Of a stretch of DNA of 64,000 nt, positions 16,747 to 25,883 are shown piece after piece. Source of the DNA: Geobacillus vulcani PSS1 (GTDB taxonomy: Bacteria; Bacillota; Bacilli; Bacillales; Anoxybacillaceae); the NCBI RefSeq assembly GCF_000733845.1, contig NZ_JPOI01000001.1, forward strand, positions 248,001 to 312,000, written 5' to 3'. The translations under genes and the position numbers were made by a program. The stretch's first letter is position 1; every line of letters begins with the position of its first letter. The notes beneath the pieces are model-generated. The model worked only from the letters and a program-made list of their open reading frames with translations. It ran no database searches and was not told where the DNA came from.

Positions 16747-19700
16747 CCTCATCTTCGAACAACAGCTGCAGCGAAAAATTCTTGTCATCGACGGCGCCAT
16801 GGGCACCATGATCCAAAGCGCCAACTTATCAGCCGCCGACTTTGGCGGCGAGGCGTATGAAGGGTGCAACGAATACTTGACCATCACCGCTCCGCACGTC
16901 ATCCGCCGCATTCATGAAGCGTACTTGGAAGCCGGCGCGGACATCATTGAAACGAACACGTTCGGGGCGACGCGCATCGTCCTTGATGAATACGGGCTTG
17001 GCCATTTGGCGCTCGAGCTGAACATCGAAGCAGCGAAGCTCGCCAAGCAAGCGGCCGAGGCGTTCGCGACGCCCGACTGGCCGCGCTTTGTCGCCGGTTC
17101 GATGGGGCCGACGACGAAAACTTTGTCGGTCACGGGCGGAGCGACGTTTGACGAACTCGTTGCCGCCTATGAAGAACAGGCGCGCGGACTGCTTTTGGGC
17201 GGCGTCGACCTTCTCCTTTTGGAAACGTGCCAAGATACCTTGAATGTCAAAGCGGGATTCATCGGCATTTCCAAAGCGTTTGAAGCGGTCGGCCGCCGCG
17301 TGCCGCTCATGATTTCCGGCACGATCGAACCGATGGGCACGACGCTTGCCGGGCAGGCGATCGATTCGTTTTTCATCTCGATCCGCCACATGAAGCCGAT
17401 CGCCGTCGGCTTAAACTGCGCGACCGGACCGGAGTTTATGACCGATCATTTGCGCACGCTCGCCTCGCTTGCCGACACGGCGGTCAGCTGTTACCCGAAC
17501 GCCGGCCTGCCGGACGAAGAAGGGCATTACCATGAAACACCGGAGATGCTCGCGGAAAAAATCCGCCGCTTTGCCGAAAAAGGATGGATCAACATCGTCG
17601 GCGGGTGCTGCGGCACGACGCCGGACCATATCCGGGCCATCGCCGAAGCGGTGCGCCACATTCCGCCGCGGGCGATCCCGTCTTCATTTGATGTCCACGC
17701 CGTCTCCGGCATTGAAGCGCTCATCTATGATGAAACGATGCGTCCGCTTTTTGTCGGCGAGCGGACGAACGTCATCGGCTCGCGCAAATTTAAGCGCCTC
17801 ATCGCCGAAGGCAAATACGAAGAAGCGGCGGAAATCGCCCGCGCCCAAGTGAAAAACGGCGCCCATGTCATCGACATTTGCCTCGCCGATCCGGACCGTG
17901 ATGAGCTTTCCGACATGGAACAGTTCGTCCGCGAAGTCGTCAAAAAAGTAAAAGTGCCGCTCGTCATTGACTCGACCGACGAGCGCGTCATCGAGCGCGC
18001 CCTCACGTATTCACAAGGAAAGGCGATCATTAACTCGATCAACCTTGAAGACGGCGAAGAGCGCTTTGCCAACGTCGTACCGCTGCTGCACCGCTACGGC
18101 GCCGCCGTTGTGGTCGGGACGATCGATGAACAAGGGATGGCGGTCACCGCCGAACGGAAGCTCGAGATCGCCTTGCGTTCGTATGACTTGCTCGTGAACC
18201 GCTACGGCGTGCCTGAGCGCGACATCATTTTCGATCCGCTCGTCTTCCCGGTCGGCACCGGCGATGAGCAATACATCGGCGCGGCGAAAGAAACGATCGA
18301 AGGGATCCGCCTCATTAAAGAGCGGCTTCCTCATTGTTTAACGATGCTCGGCATCAGCAACGTCTCGTTCGGCTTGCCGCCGGCCGGGCGCGAAGTGCTG
18401 AACTCGGTCTTTTTGTACCATTGCACGCAAGCCGGGCTCGATTACGCCATCGTCAACACCGAGAAGCTCGAGCGGTTCGCTTCGATTCCGGAAGAAGAAG
18501 TGCGGATGGCCGAGGCGCTTCTTTTTGCCACCAGCGACGAAACGTTAAACGCCTTTATTGAATTTTACCGAAGCAAAATCACCGCCGCCAAGCCGGTGCA
18601 GACGAACTTGAGCTTGGAAGAGCGGCTCGCCCGCTACGTCATTGAAGGATCAAAAGACGGGCTCATTCCCGATTTGGAACAGGCGCTGGAAACGTACTCC
18701 GATCCACTGGCGATCATCAACGGCCCGCTCATGGCCGGCATGGACGAAGTCGGGCGGCTGTTTAACAACAACCAGCTCATCGTCGCTGAAGTATTGCAAA
18801 GCGCAGAAGTAATGAAAGCGGCCGTCGCCTTTTTAGAACCATATATGGAAAAGAAAGAAGGAAGCACGAAAGGAAAAGTAATCCTGGCGACGGTGAAGGG
18901 TGATGTGCATGACATCGGCAAAAACTTGGTCGACATTATTTTAAGCAACAACGGCTATGAAGTGATCGACCTTGGCATCAAAGTCGCCCCCCAGCAGCTC
19001 ATCGAAGCGGTGCGCGAGCATAAACCGGACATCATCGGCCTGTCGGGCCTGCTCGTCAAATCGGCGCAACAAATGGTCGTCACCGCGCAAGACTTGCGGC
19101 AAGCCGGTGTTTCGACCCCGATTTTAGTCGGCGGCGCCGCCTTGACGCGCAAGTTTACGGAAAACAAAATCGCGCCCGAATACGACGGCATCGTCTTGTA
19201 CGCGAAGGACGCCATGGATGGGCTCGCCCTTGCCAACCAAATCCAGCAAGGCGAGATCGACTATCAAAAAAAAGAAACAGTTGGACACGAACCGGCGCGA
19301 ACGGCGGCTGTCGCCGCGGCCGCCAAATCCAACGTTTCGACCGACGTCCCGGTCTACGTGCCGGCCGATCTCGACCGCCACGTGCTGCGGAATGTGCCGC
19401 TTGACCACGTGTTGCCGTACGTCAACTGGCAAATGGTGCTCGGCCATCATCTCGGCTTGAAAGGAAAAGTGAAGCGGCTGTTGGAAGAAAAAGACGAAAA
19501 AGCGCTCGCCTTAAAAGCGGTCGTCGATGAACTGATCGCCGCCGCCAAAACACACGGCTGGATTCAGCCGGCCGGCGTCTACCGCTTTTTCCCGGCGCAA
19601 AGCGACGGCAACCGCGTGTACATTTACGACCCGATCGACCGGCAAACCGTGCTTGAGACGTTTGACTTCCCGCGCCAGCCGCGGGCGCCGCACCTTTGCC

Positions 19701-20149
19701 TCGCCGATTACTTGAAATCGAAAGAGAGCGGGGAAATGGACTATGTCGGCTTTTTCGCCGTCACCGCTGGGCACGGCATCCGCGAACTCGCCCAACAGTG
19801 GAAAGACGAAGGCGAATTTTTGAAAAGCCATGCCATTCAGGCGTTGGCGCTCGAGATCGCCGAAGGGTTCGCCGAACGCATCCATCAAATTATGCGCGAC
19901 CGCTGGGGCTTCCCAGACGACCCGGATTTCACGATGGAAGAGCGCTTCGCCGCCAAATACCAAGGCCAGCGCTACTCGTTCGGCTACCCGGCCTGCCCGA
20001 ACTTGGAAGACCAAGAAAAGCTGTTCCGCCTCCTTCATCCGGAAGATGTCGGCATCCGCTTGACCGACGGCTACATGATGGAGCCGGAAGCCTCCGTCTC
20101 GGCGATCGTCGTCGCCCATCCGGAAGCGCGCTATTTCAATGTGCTGTAA
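16739..20149 (+). CDS. metH: Cobalamin-dependent methionine synthase MetH
   Basis: 1136 residues with the four MetH modules: homocysteine domain (1-320; GLNCATGP and [11 protein letters not shown] zinc cysteines), pterin domain (about 350-610; [11 protein letters not shown]), cobalamin domain (about 640-890; GDVHDIGKN with the cobalt-ligating His), and AdoMet reactivation domain (about 900-1136). It transfers the methyl group from methyl-THF to homocysteine through methylcobalamin. The start at 16739 follows GGAAGG and overlaps yitJ by 8 bases. A strong terminator follows. Confidence 0.95.
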   Translation: MADLIFEQQLQRKILVIDGAMGTMIQSANLSAADFGGEAYEGCNEYLTITAPHVIRRIHEAYLEAGADIIETNTFGATRIVLDEYGLGHLALELNIEAAKLAKQAAEAFATPDWPRFVAGSMGPTTKTLSVTGGATFDELVAAYEEQARGLLLGGVDLLLLETCQDTLNVKAGFIGISKAFEAVGRRVPLMISGTIEPMGTTLAGQAIDSFFISIRHMKPIAVGLNCATGPEFMTDHLRTLASLADTAVSCYPNAGLPDEEGHYHETPEMLAEKIRRFAEKGWINIVGGCCGTTPDHIRAIAEAVRHIPPRAIPSSFDVHAVSGIEALIYDETMRPLFVGERTNVIGSRKFKRLIAEGKYEEAAEIARAQVKNGAHVIDICLADPDRDELSDMEQFVREVVKKVKVPLVIDSTDERVIERALTYSQGKAIINSINLEDGEERFANVVPLLHRYGAAVVVGTIDEQGMAVTAERKLEIALRSYDLLVNRYGVPERDIIFDPLVFPVGTGDEQYIGAAKETIEGIRLIKERLPHCLTMLGISNVSFGLPPAGREVLNSVFLYHCTQAGLDYAIVNTEKLERFASIPEEEVRMAEALLFATSDETLNAFIEFYRSKITAAKPVQTNLSLEERLARYVIEGSKDGLIPDLEQALETYSDPLAIINGPLMAGMDEVGRLFNNNQLIVAEVLQSAEVMKAAVAFLEPYMEKKEGSTKGKVILATVKGDVHDIGKNLVDIILSNNGYEVIDLGIKVAPQQLIEAVREHKPDIIGLSGLLVKSAQQMVVTAQDLRQAGVSTPILVGGAALTRKFTENKIAPEYDGIVLYAKDAMDGLALANQIQQGEIDYQKKETVGHEPARTAAVAAAAKSNVSTDVPVYVPADLDRHVLRNVPLDHVLPYVNWQMVLGHHLGLKGKVKRLLEEKDEKALALKAVVDELIAAAKTHGWIQPAGVYRFFPAQSDGNRVYIYDPIDRQTVLETFDFPRQPRAPHLCLADYLKSKESGEMDYVGFFAVTAGHGIRELAQQWKDEGEFLKSHAIQALALEIAEGFAERIHQIMRDRWGFPDDPDFTMEERFAAKYQGQRYSFGYPACPNLEDQEKLFRLLHPEDVGIRLTDGYMMEPEASVSAIVVAHPEARYFNVL

Positions 20150-20150
20150 A

Positions 20151-20186
20151 GAAAACGAGCTGGCTCAAACGAGTCAGCTCGTTTTC
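20151..20186 (+). terminator. Terminator of the yitJ-metH operon
   Basis: A 16-bp stem with one mismatch (GAAAACGAGCTGGCTC with GAGTCAGCTCGTTTTC) around an AAAC loop, ending in TTTTCCTCT. Confidence 0.85.
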
Positions 20187-20289
20187 CTCTCTTCGTTTTT
20201 CACGCAACAAACCTCGGCAACGCCATCGTCTCGGAACAAAAAGACGAGGGGGAACGAAATCATAAAAATCCGCGATATTGGTCCACATC

Positions 20290-20724
20290 CTAGCTTTGAG
20301 CCATTCCAATGATGGACTCCGGCAGATAGCACTCCCCGCCAAGTCGACGAAAATCTTTTTCGTTCCAAGTGATGATCCCTTGAATGGATGAAGTGTGCCT
20401 GGTCAACGCCGAAAGATACGCATCAGCAAAATCGACACCACAGCGGGCGTAATCATCCAATGCCTTTTCAACCACTTCTTGATCGATGGTCTTCACACAA
20501 GAAGCCTCTATCATTTGCTTCAACTTGCTTGCGATTTCTTCTTTCGCATACCCATACCGTTTCGACTCCAGCACCCAACAACATTCCGCTATGACAAGAG
20601 GATGCAATAGGAACAAAAGTTCACCGTTGACCGCCTTTTCAAATAACCGATAGGCAATGGAAGATTGTTGCTCGTCGTCATTTGCTAAAAAACGAATAAT
20701 TATGTTGGTGTCTAAAATATACAC
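20290..20724 (-). CDS. PIN-domain toxin (VapC type)
   Basis: A 144-residue PIN-fold RNase. The acidic metal site is visible: Asp5 in YILDTN, Glu47 in VIAECCWVLE, Asp98 and Asp101 in GVDFADAYLS, plus Asn121/Asp124 in TWNEKDF. PIN toxins cut RNA unless held by a cognate antitoxin. The GTG at 20724 is the preferred start (GAGG 7 bases before it); an ATG at 20748 directly abuts the remnant antitoxin stop. The cognate antitoxin's N-terminal part lies about 37.7 kb away at 58797, across the prophage. The catalytic residues are intact, so the toxin is either silent or neutralised in another way. Confidence 0.82.
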   Translation of the reverse strand: MYILDTNIIIRFLANDDEQQSSIAYRLFEKAVNGELLFLLHPLVIAECCWVLESKRYGYAKEEIASKLKQMIEASCVKTIDQEVVEKALDDYARCGVDFADAYLSALTRHTSSIQGIITWNEKDFRRLGGECYLPESIIGMAQS

Positions 20725-20748
20725 GTTCCATCCTCTTCTCCCGATCAT

Positions 20749-20816
20749 CTACTCCTTGTTCTTTTCCCTCTTAACCATCCGTTCCTCTTTCGCCTGTTTG
20801 CGAATATGCCGCCCAT
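20749..20816 (-). pseudogene. Detached C-terminal tail of the AbrB-type antitoxin gene
   Basis: On the minus strand this encodes IRKQAKEERMVKREKNKE and a TAG that directly precedes the toxin frame. A basic/acidic helix of this kind is the usual toxin-binding tail of AbrB/MazE-type antitoxins. The DNA-binding N-terminal half is found at the other prophage end (58797 leftward), stopping at SRPMAWADD. The two parts share the octamer ATGGGCGG. A precise join there gives a different frame (one base offset), so the original sequence at the junction is uncertain. The split itself is inferred from gene order and residue pattern. Confidence 0.6.
20809..20816. other. Candidate attL core (octamer CCGCCCAT)
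   Basis: CCGCCCAT here recurs at 58563-58570 in the truncated antitoxin gene. It lies exactly where the toxin-antitoxin gene sequence stops on both sides. It is short and is an inference; the flanking GTGGTCA repeats would then be integrase arm sites. Confidence 0.4.
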
Positions 20817-20932
20817 CGCTTATCAATGGACATCAAAGTTTCTTTAAGTCTGTTAAATGTTGAATTATAGGGATTTTTAGAGACTTGTAAGGTTTAAATA
20901 TCCAATAAAAAATATACTTTTTGATTAAATTC

Positions 20933-20958
20933 GTGGTCACAATGTGGTCACGTGGTCA
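20933..20958 (+). repeat. Three GTGGTCA repeats at the left prophage end
   Basis: GTGGTCA occurs at 20933-20939, 20944-20950 and 20952-20958. Two more copies lie at 58481-58498 beside the integrase stop. Heptamers of this kind in direct orientation near both ends fit arm-type binding sites of the integrase N-terminal domain. Confidence 0.55.
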
Positions 20959-20960
20959 AA

Positions 20961-20982
20961 AAAGGCGGATCACTCCGCCTTT
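20961..20982 (+). terminator. Terminator just inside the left prophage end
   Basis: AAAGGCGGA pairs perfectly with TCCGCCTTT (loop TCAC), followed by a T-run on the plus strand. In the circular phage this would lie directly downstream of the integrase gene and the att region, so it is best explained as the integrase terminator of the excised form. Confidence 0.75.
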
Positions 20983-21026
20983 TTTTCTTCCCAACTCTCC
21001 TCAAGCGCATCTTCAAAAAACTCAAG

Positions 21027-21144
21027 TGATTATGAAACGGGAAAAGCATATCCTCGTATCGATAAAGCATATAAAATCGCAGCAGTACTGGATTGTAAGG
21101 TAGATGATCTGTACATAAAAAAAGAGCCTACCCCAAACGAGTAG
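21027..21144 (+). pseudogene. C-terminal fragment of an XRE-family regulator
   Basis: The plus strand encodes DYETGKAYPRIDKAYKIAA followed by VLDCKVDDLYIKKEPTPNE and a stop. This is the last helices of a Cro/CI-type HTH domain without the start, DNA-reading helix or a ribosome site. A GCCTAC/GTAGGC hairpin (21124-21147) overlaps the end. It is probably a relic of an earlier gene at the phage end. Confidence 0.55.
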
Positions 21145-21146
21145 GC

Positions 21147-21944
21147 TTACGGGTTATTACCCACACCTATTGTTAGCCCAAATACTTCATTTTCCTTGCC
21201 AGCTTCACCATAACTGGCGATTACAATAAATGTTCCAGGCGGATCAGAGTCAGGAAAACGCTGTTTTAACAACTCACTTTTATACTCAATTACTTTCCTG
21301 CCCATTTCGGGTTGGTCGTATTCTTTTACCTTTTGTGCATCCTTCGGAATAAATGCTTGTGCCACACTTAAAGCTTCTTTCATAGTCCTTTTCGGTTGAT
21401 CTGTTGCTTCGAACTGAATTTTGATATTCCAAGCCTGTCCGTCTAGGAACATGGGTAAAATATAGTTGTTTTGAAAACGCGCCATTTCTTGATCTCCAGC
21501 ATTTTCTCCATAGTTCCTTTCAAACACATCTAGTGTATCACCTAGACCACCGCTAGGAGTAATCTGTTCATTTGTCGTATTCTTTGGCTGCTCCTCTTTT
21601 TTCGTTGTCACACCTTTCTTTTCAACTGTCTGTTTCGGTTCTTCCTTTGGTTTGGATACTGGAGGTTCAGTTTCTTGCTCATCAGATGACTTTTCGGATT
21701 TTTGTTCTTTCGTCTTTTCTGTCTGCCGCTCTTGCTTTGGTTCTTTTGCCGTTTCCTTGGGCGGTTCTGTCGTCATTCCAAATACAATGAATCCCACCAA
21801 AAATACTGCCAAAGCAATAAACGAGCGTTTAAATAGCGTTTTTGTTCCTTCTCTTTTTTTCACACCCCCCGCAATGCCACGAACCAAATAAACAAGAAAA
21901 GCAACCATCCCAATAAGACTAATAACTAAGGCAAGGTTATCCAT
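21147..21944 (-). CDS. Membrane-anchored protein of unknown function
   Basis: 265 residues. Two hydrophobic helices lie near the N-terminus (ALVISLIGMVAFLVYLV and SFIALAVFLVGFIVF) with a short basic loop between. A long Glu/Lys/Pro-rich disordered linker (about 60-130) follows, and then a globular C-terminal domain (GGLGDTLDVFERNYGEN onward). The start at 21944 is set by AAGGGGGATAAC. Similar architecture is seen in Gram-positive surface or lipoprotein-like proteins, but I do not recognise the domain. It lies in the accessory left end of the prophage, divergent from the thermonuclease gene, and is probably expressed in the lysogen. Confidence 0.55.
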   Translation of the reverse strand: MDNLALVISLIGMVAFLVYLVRGIAGGVKKREGTKTLFKRSFIALAVFLVGFIVFGMTTEPPKETAKEPKQERQTEKTKEQKSEKSSDEQETEPPVSKPKEEPKQTVEKKGVTTKKEEQPKNTTNEQITPSGGLGDTLDVFERNYGENAGDQEMARFQNNYILPMFLDGQAWNIKIQFEATDQPKRTMKEALSVAQAFIPKDAQKVKEYDQPEMGRKVIEYKSELLKQRFPDSDPPGTFIVIASYGEAGKENEVFGLTIGVGNNP

Positions 21945-22109
21945 GTTATCCCCCTTATGTTTATTTTTTACTTTATACAAAATATCACAGTTGCCCTAAA
22001 AAATTTGTCGAATATTGTCATAGAAAAAGAGAACAAAAATTTCTTCAATGATAGTAAAATGTAGTCGGTATTTTGAAATTGCAGTAAGAATCAAGGAGGG
22101 AATTGAGCT

Positions 22110-22868
22110 GTGAGAAAGTTTTTAACGATAGCATTATCATTCGTAATGTTGTTTGGATTAGTAACCCCAACTTTTGCTCATCCCGGAGCACTCGATGAAT
22201 TAGGGGGACATTTTAGAAGAGCTGATTGTACTTATTTACTACACCAACCTACCTCATTAGCGCGCAAAGCTAAAAATATGCAAGAACTGATCGCACTTAT
22301 CAAAAAATACAACAGTAACTCGAAGTGTACCCGTGCATTAACCCCGAGTAAAGTTAATTTAGAGGGGTTTACGTTTAGTCGTAGTCAATCCCACACTCCA
22401 TCAACTCACACAAAACCAGCTACAAAACCAACTACAAAAAAAGCTGCATTACCTTCAATTAAAATCAATTCGAAACACACGGTAAAAGTCATTCGTGTGG
22501 TTGATGGGGATACAGTAGAAGTAAGATTCAGTAATGGTGCAACTGCAAAAGTACGGCTGATTGGGGTCAACACTCCAGAAACTGTACATCCAAACAAACC
22601 TGTCGAGAAGTATGGAAAAGAAGCATCTAACTATACAAAAAAACGTCTAACAAACAAAACAGTCACATTAGAGTTTGATGTACAAATCAAAGACAAGTAC
22701 GGAAGATTATTAGCTTATGTATGGATTGGAAAAGAGTTGTATAACGAAACATTAGTCAAAGAAGGATACGCTAACGTAATGACGATCCCACCAAACGTTA
22801 AATACCAAAAGCGATTTGTAACTGCTGAACGTGCAGCGCGACAAGCGAAGAAAGGTCTATGGAAATAA
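22110..22868 (+). CDS. Secreted thermonuclease (SNase domain)
   Basis: 252 residues. A signal peptide (MRKFLTIALSFVMLFGLV...TFA) is followed by a short Cys/His domain (HPGALDELGGHFRR, CTYLLH), a Thr/Lys-rich linker, and an SNase domain from about 115. The OB-fold nuclease residues are visible: RVVDGDTVEV (Asp), RLIGVNTPET (Arg, Glu) and KYGRLLAYVW (Arg). It would degrade DNA and RNA outside the cell with calcium. The start is GTG with AAGGAGGG. It lies in the lysogenic-conversion position beside the left att site and has its own AT-rich promoter region. Confidence 0.85.
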   Translation: MRKFLTIALSFVMLFGLVTPTFAHPGALDELGGHFRRADCTYLLHQPTSLARKAKNMQELIALIKKYNSNSKCTRALTPSKVNLEGFTFSRSQSHTPSTHTKPATKPTTKKAALPSIKINSKHTVKVIRVVDGDTVEVRFSNGATAKVRLIGVNTPETVHPNKPVEKYGKEASNYTKKRLTNKTVTLEFDVQIKDKYGRLLAYVWIGKELYNETLVKEGYANVMTIPPNVKYQKRFVTAERAARQAKKGLWK

Positions 22869-22902
22869 AGCCATCTCCAACGAGAAGAGAGGAAGTGAAA
22901 CT

Positions 22903-23082
22903 ATGAAAAAAGTGTTAATCCTTATCCTTTTAGCCGTTTTTGCTCTCAACAGCATTGGCAGTCTCCCAGCCTATGCCCATTGGGGACCTAAAGGCCATAA
23001 ACACTATTATTATAACAAGGTAAGATCTTATACAAAGAAAGATGGAACACACGTGAGATCACACTATCGAAGAACACATTGA
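22903..23082 (+). CDS. Small secreted His/Tyr-rich peptide
   Basis: 59 residues. A signal peptide (MKKVLILILLAVFAL...AYA) leaves a 34-residue mature peptide HWGPKGHKHYYY followed by VRSYTKKDGTHVRSHYRRTH. The last part resembles the KDGT-V-x-x-H-x-RT motif found next to Gram-positive secreted nucleases. RBS GAGGAAGTG. It lies 34 bases downstream of the thermonuclease gene and is followed by a terminator, so the two probably form one exported pair; the partner role is inferred. Confidence 0.65.
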   Translation: MKKVLILILLAVFALNSIGSLPAYAHWGPKGHKHYYYNKVRSYTKKDGTHVRSHYRRTH

Positions 23083-23102
23083 TAGACATTAATCTGTATG
23101 TT

Positions 23103-23129
23103 GGCAGGGGCATGAGCCTCTGCCTTTTT
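23103..23129 (+). terminator. Terminator of the thermonuclease pair
   Basis: GGCAGGGGC pairs with GCCTCTGCC (one G-U) around ATGA, followed by TTTTTA. Confidence 0.75.
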
Positions 23130-23189
23130 ATTCAGGCTTCACCTCATTAAACTTATGATAATAAGCCCGTTTCGAATGAGAAAGGCTTT

Positions 23190-23405
23190 TCATATGGAAT
23201 CATTCTCGTCCTCATTGAAAAAGGGATATTTCAGGAGCATTTTCTGGAATTGGCCTTCATCCTTAATTGGAAGCTTGCGCTGCGGAGATTTATAATAACA
23301 TTTCTGGTGAATGACGGTGTTGATAATATCAAGGAACACTTTCTCGTCTGGCTGAACCGGTTCAGAACAAATCGGGCAACGCAGGCGGCCGACGATTTTG
23401 AACAT
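23190..23405 (-). CDS. Small zinc-ribbon-like phage protein
   Basis: 71 residues starting MFKIVGRLRCPIC, with cysteines in CPIC and HQKCYY that could bind zinc. The ATG follows a perfect AGGAGGTGATT. It lies downstream of the endolysin and its terminator, as the most distal gene on the leftward strand, so it may have its own promoter. The function is unknown. Confidence 0.6.
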   Translation of the reverse strand: MFKIVGRLRCPICSEPVQPDEKVFLDIINTVIHQKCYYKSPQRKLPIKDEGQFQKMLLKYPFFNEDENDSI

Positions 23406-23439
23406 GGAATCACCTCCTGATACTTCATTCCACAAAAAT

Positions 23440-23467
23440 AAAAAAAGCCCTGCCAGACGGCAGGGTT
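23440..23467 (-). terminator. Terminator of the late operon
   Basis: CCCTGCC and GGCAGGG pair around a 4-nt loop, with a TTTTTTTATTTT run on the minus strand directly after the endolysin stop. Confidence 0.85.
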
Positions 23468-24107
23468 ATTTTACGCGCAATTTTTGTCCCACACGAATCA
23501 AGTTGGGATTTTTAAGTCCGTTGAGCTTCTGCAACGCCGCAACGGTTGTGTTGAATTTTTTCGCGATTTCGGAAAGCGTGTCACCTTTTTGTACGGTGTA
23601 CGTTTGAGGCGCTGGTTTGGACCGCATTGCTTCTACTGCACTTGTCGGTTTTATTACTTGTTGCAGTGGGCGTTTACCCGCTCTCAAATCAGCAAGGGAA
23701 AGGCCGAACGTGTATTGAAAATGAGGATAATCCTTGAAATCCTTCCAATCGCCGCCCCATTCGAGTCCGAGTGACTTTCCGATTGCGCCAACACGTTTCC
23801 ATTTCTCATCCACATTCCAACTCACGCTGCCATCTGGATTCAAGATAGCAAAATCAAAGGCTAGTCCGAAATTGTGATACGAATAGCCACCTTTTGCATT
23901 GGTTACAATTTTCCCCGGTTTCGTGCGACCTTGGGCATATAGTTCGTTTTGCTCTTCAATCGTTCGCAAGCCTTGTGTAATAATAACGTTGATTCCTCCT
24001 ATATATGCCGCCGTAATCAATTGACGTGCTTTATCCGCGACGACAGGATGAACGTCTTTTAATTTGGCTTCTGCTTTCTCCAATAGTTCTTTTAATCCGA
24101 TAGTCAT
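23466..24107 (-). CDS. Endolysin: M15 L-Ala-D-Glu peptidase with LysM
   Basis: 213 residues. The N-terminal M15/VanY-type peptidase carries the zinc motif [10 protein letters not shown] (His and Asp) and the later YPHFQY histidine, as in Listeria Ply500-type endopeptidases. The C-terminal LysM repeat ([19 protein letters not shown] to GQKLRVK) binds peptidoglycan. It would cleave the stem peptide between L-Ala and D-Glu during host lysis. There is no signal peptide; export depends on the holin, whose gene overlaps by 4 bases. Confidence 0.9.
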   Translation of the reverse strand: MTIGLKELLEKAEAKLKDVHPVVADKARQLITAAYIGGINVIITQGLRTIEEQNELYAQGRTKPGKIVTNAKGGYSYHNFGLAFDFAILNPDGSVSWNVDEKWKRVGAIGKSLGLEWGGDWKDFKDYPHFQYTFGLSLADLRAGKRPLQQVIKPTSAVEAMRSKPAPQTYTVQKGDTLSEIAKKFNTTVAALQKLNGLKNPNLIRVGQKLRVK

Positions 24108-24520
24108 TGCTTATCCTCTCCTTTCCCACTTTTTCCTTTCAACACTTCCACCGCTTGTGTAAGTCGTTCCGGCACTGGCACTCCCATTCTTCCCGCATTT
24201 TCAAAAATGCTTAGCAGCTCGTTGGCCATATAAAAAACGATAGTCGCATCTCGGAACATATTTTTCGTTCCAAGCGCGCTATCGACTTGATGAGCGAGAG
24301 CTACCATGACAAAAATCATGACCTTCTTGGCTATCCCTTTGAACCCGATTTTGCTCGATAATGTCTTTTCTGTATACCCGGCAACGAGCCCACTGCCATA
24401 ATCAATAACTGCCATCCAAAACAGTGCGACAAGTAACCCCGTGGATTCACCAAAAAACAAACCAGCAAGGCCACCAACAACAGCCGCGCCGGTTTTGTAA
24501 GCCATTTCTAACCGTTCCAT
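24104..24520 (-). CDS. Phage holin (toxin-secretion/lysis holin family)
   Basis: 138 residues with hydrophobic helices ([49 protein letters not shown]) and a charged C-terminal tail [11 protein letters not shown]. The [13 protein letters not shown] pattern is typical of the Firmicute holin family related to Clostridium TcdE and phage Cp-1-like holins. It forms membrane lesions that release the endolysin encoded next. Confidence 0.85.
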   Translation of the reverse strand: MERLEMAYKTGAAVVGGLAGLFFGESTGLLVALFWMAVIDYGSGLVAGYTEKTLSSKIGFKGIAKKVMIFVMVALAHQVDSALGTKNMFRDATIVFYMANELLSIFENAGRMGVPVPERLTQAVEVLKGKSGKGEDKQ

Positions 24521-24534
24521 AAAACCACGCCTTC

Positions 24535-24762
24535 CTATACGATTTTCCCTACAACAACGCCTTTGACGAGCATCACACGGTCGTTTGCAGCTGGAGTGTA
24601 ACTCGCCAAATACGGGTATGCCTTCCCAGATACGGTACTTTCCCCGTCAAAAATGAGACGAGGGCGACCGCCACTGTAATTCGGGTCTACCCTCGCGAAT
24701 TGAATGATTTTTTCTTGTTTCGGATTTTTGAAGTTCTCAATAAAAAAATCCGTGTTAATCAC
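24535..24762 (-). CDS. Small phage tail-region protein
   Basis: 75 residues, beginning with GTG after GGAGGCGAT. No membrane segment. The C-terminal half (YPYLASYTPAANDRVMLVKG) looks like a small beta-barrel or OB-like fold, as in tail-tip accessory proteins. It lies between the tail hub protein and the holin. The role is unknown. Confidence 0.5.
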   Translation of the reverse strand: MINTDFFIENFKNPKQEKIIQFARVDPNYSGGRPRLIFDGESTVSGKAYPYLASYTPAANDRVMLVKGVVVGKIV

Positions 24763-24773
24763 GGCATCGCCTC

Positions 24774-25883
24774 CTAGATATTGATAATCTTGCGCACTTC
24801 ATGTTTCATCCTTGCTCCGGCCTTGAGTGACATGGTCCAGCTTGTTTCGACGTATTTTCCGCTGATACCTAACGGAGAGTATTCAATTTGCAATACGTCT
24901 GAGTAGTCATGCAAAGGATTTAGCGCCGTTTCAAACGTCAGCTTTCCATACACTTGTGAAGCTTCAAATGCGATTCGTTGTACATATGCGTCAAGCGACT
25001 GCTGATCGGCGATGTCGGTCACTTCGCGATAGTCAACGATCGTGCGACCTCGATTCACCGTGCTTGTCGGGCTGTTCGGGTTGCTGTTAGTGTACGATGA
25101 CATCAGTGACTGCTCCGCGTTCGAGCATACGACTACCCATTTGTTCGGCACGTTGAACAAGTCAAGTTCCTCTTCCATGCCGGGGTAAACAATGCTCAGT
25201 TCATCATCTTTGTATGTGTATTCTGCAGCACGGATCGATGGACTGCGATATGTCATGCTTGTGAAATATCCGTAAACATCAACATAAATCGGTGTGTAGT
25301 TGATGGCTTGGAGAAGCGTATTGATCGCCTCTAATTTTTCAGTTCCGGGTGCAAACTCCATTGCGACAGGCAGCACCTTGTCAGTCTGCTCGATGTTGTG
25401 TTTGGTGATGCCGGCGCTCGCCAGAATATCGATAACGGCTTGCCGATAGTTCGTGCCGGCCGGAACTGTATACCGCGTATCGAATTTGTCGTCGCGGAGA
25501 ATGAGAGTGCCGTCATATGCCTCCACATCGCGATATACGTTATTGTTGCTATCTTTCCGCGTCGGACTGCTTAATAAAAAAATACCGAGGGGGAACTCTA
25601 TATATTTTCCGTCTCTCATCTTCAAAAGCGCAAAAGGTTGAATGCGGTCACTTAACCAATTGATTTCGCCGCGATCTTTCAAACGGAATCTGGCCGTCCG
25701 TTTGATTGAATCGAGGGAAGCCATGCTGACTTCCCCATCGATCACTGAATCCAGCTCACCTATTTTTTGATCGTTCTTGTTCAACAAATCATACCGAAAC
25801 TTGAAATGCCTCTGACCGTATTTGCCATGAATGGTATCGACGATTTCCTGTTTCGAATATGGATAGTTTGATAGTGAGAGCAT
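24774..25883 (-). CDS. Phage tail hub / minor structural protein (DUF5048-like)
   Basis: 369 residues. It combines an N-terminal beta-rich part (RFRLKDRGEINWLSDRIQPF, FPLGIFLLSSP) with a central region (YRQAVIDILASAGITKHNI, LEAINTLLQAINYTPIYVD) typical of baseplate hub proteins of siphoviruses. The position after the fiber gene and before lysis genes fits a tail-tip component. The start ATG directly follows the TAG of the upstream gene, with GGAGG before it. Confidence 0.65.
   Translation of the reverse strand: MLSLSNYPYSKQEIVDTIHGKYGQRHFKFRYDLLNKNDQKIGELDSVIDGEVSMASLDSIKRTARFRLKDRGEINWLSDRIQPFALLKMRDGKYIEFPLGIFLLSSPTRKDSNNNVYRDVEAYDGTLILRDDKFDTRYTVPAGTNYRQAVIDILASAGITKHNIEQTDKVLPVAMEFAPGTEKLEAINTLLQAINYTPIYVDVYGYFTSMTYRSPSIRAAEYTYKDDELSIVYPGMEEELDLFNVPNKWVVVCSNAEQSLMSSYTNSNPNSPTSTVNRGRTIVDYREVTDIADQQSLDAYVQRIAFEASQVYGKLTFETALNPLHDYSDVLQIEYSPLGISGKYVETSWTMSLKAGARMKHEVRKIINI

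Noticed and set aside
20777..20900. An alternative frame upstream of the PIN toxin (ending ERGTDG) as the antitoxin
   Set aside because: It is blocked by a stop codon just upstream and has no start. The IRKQAKEER frame fits the expected antitoxin tail and abuts the toxin start better. The choice remains uncertain by one base.
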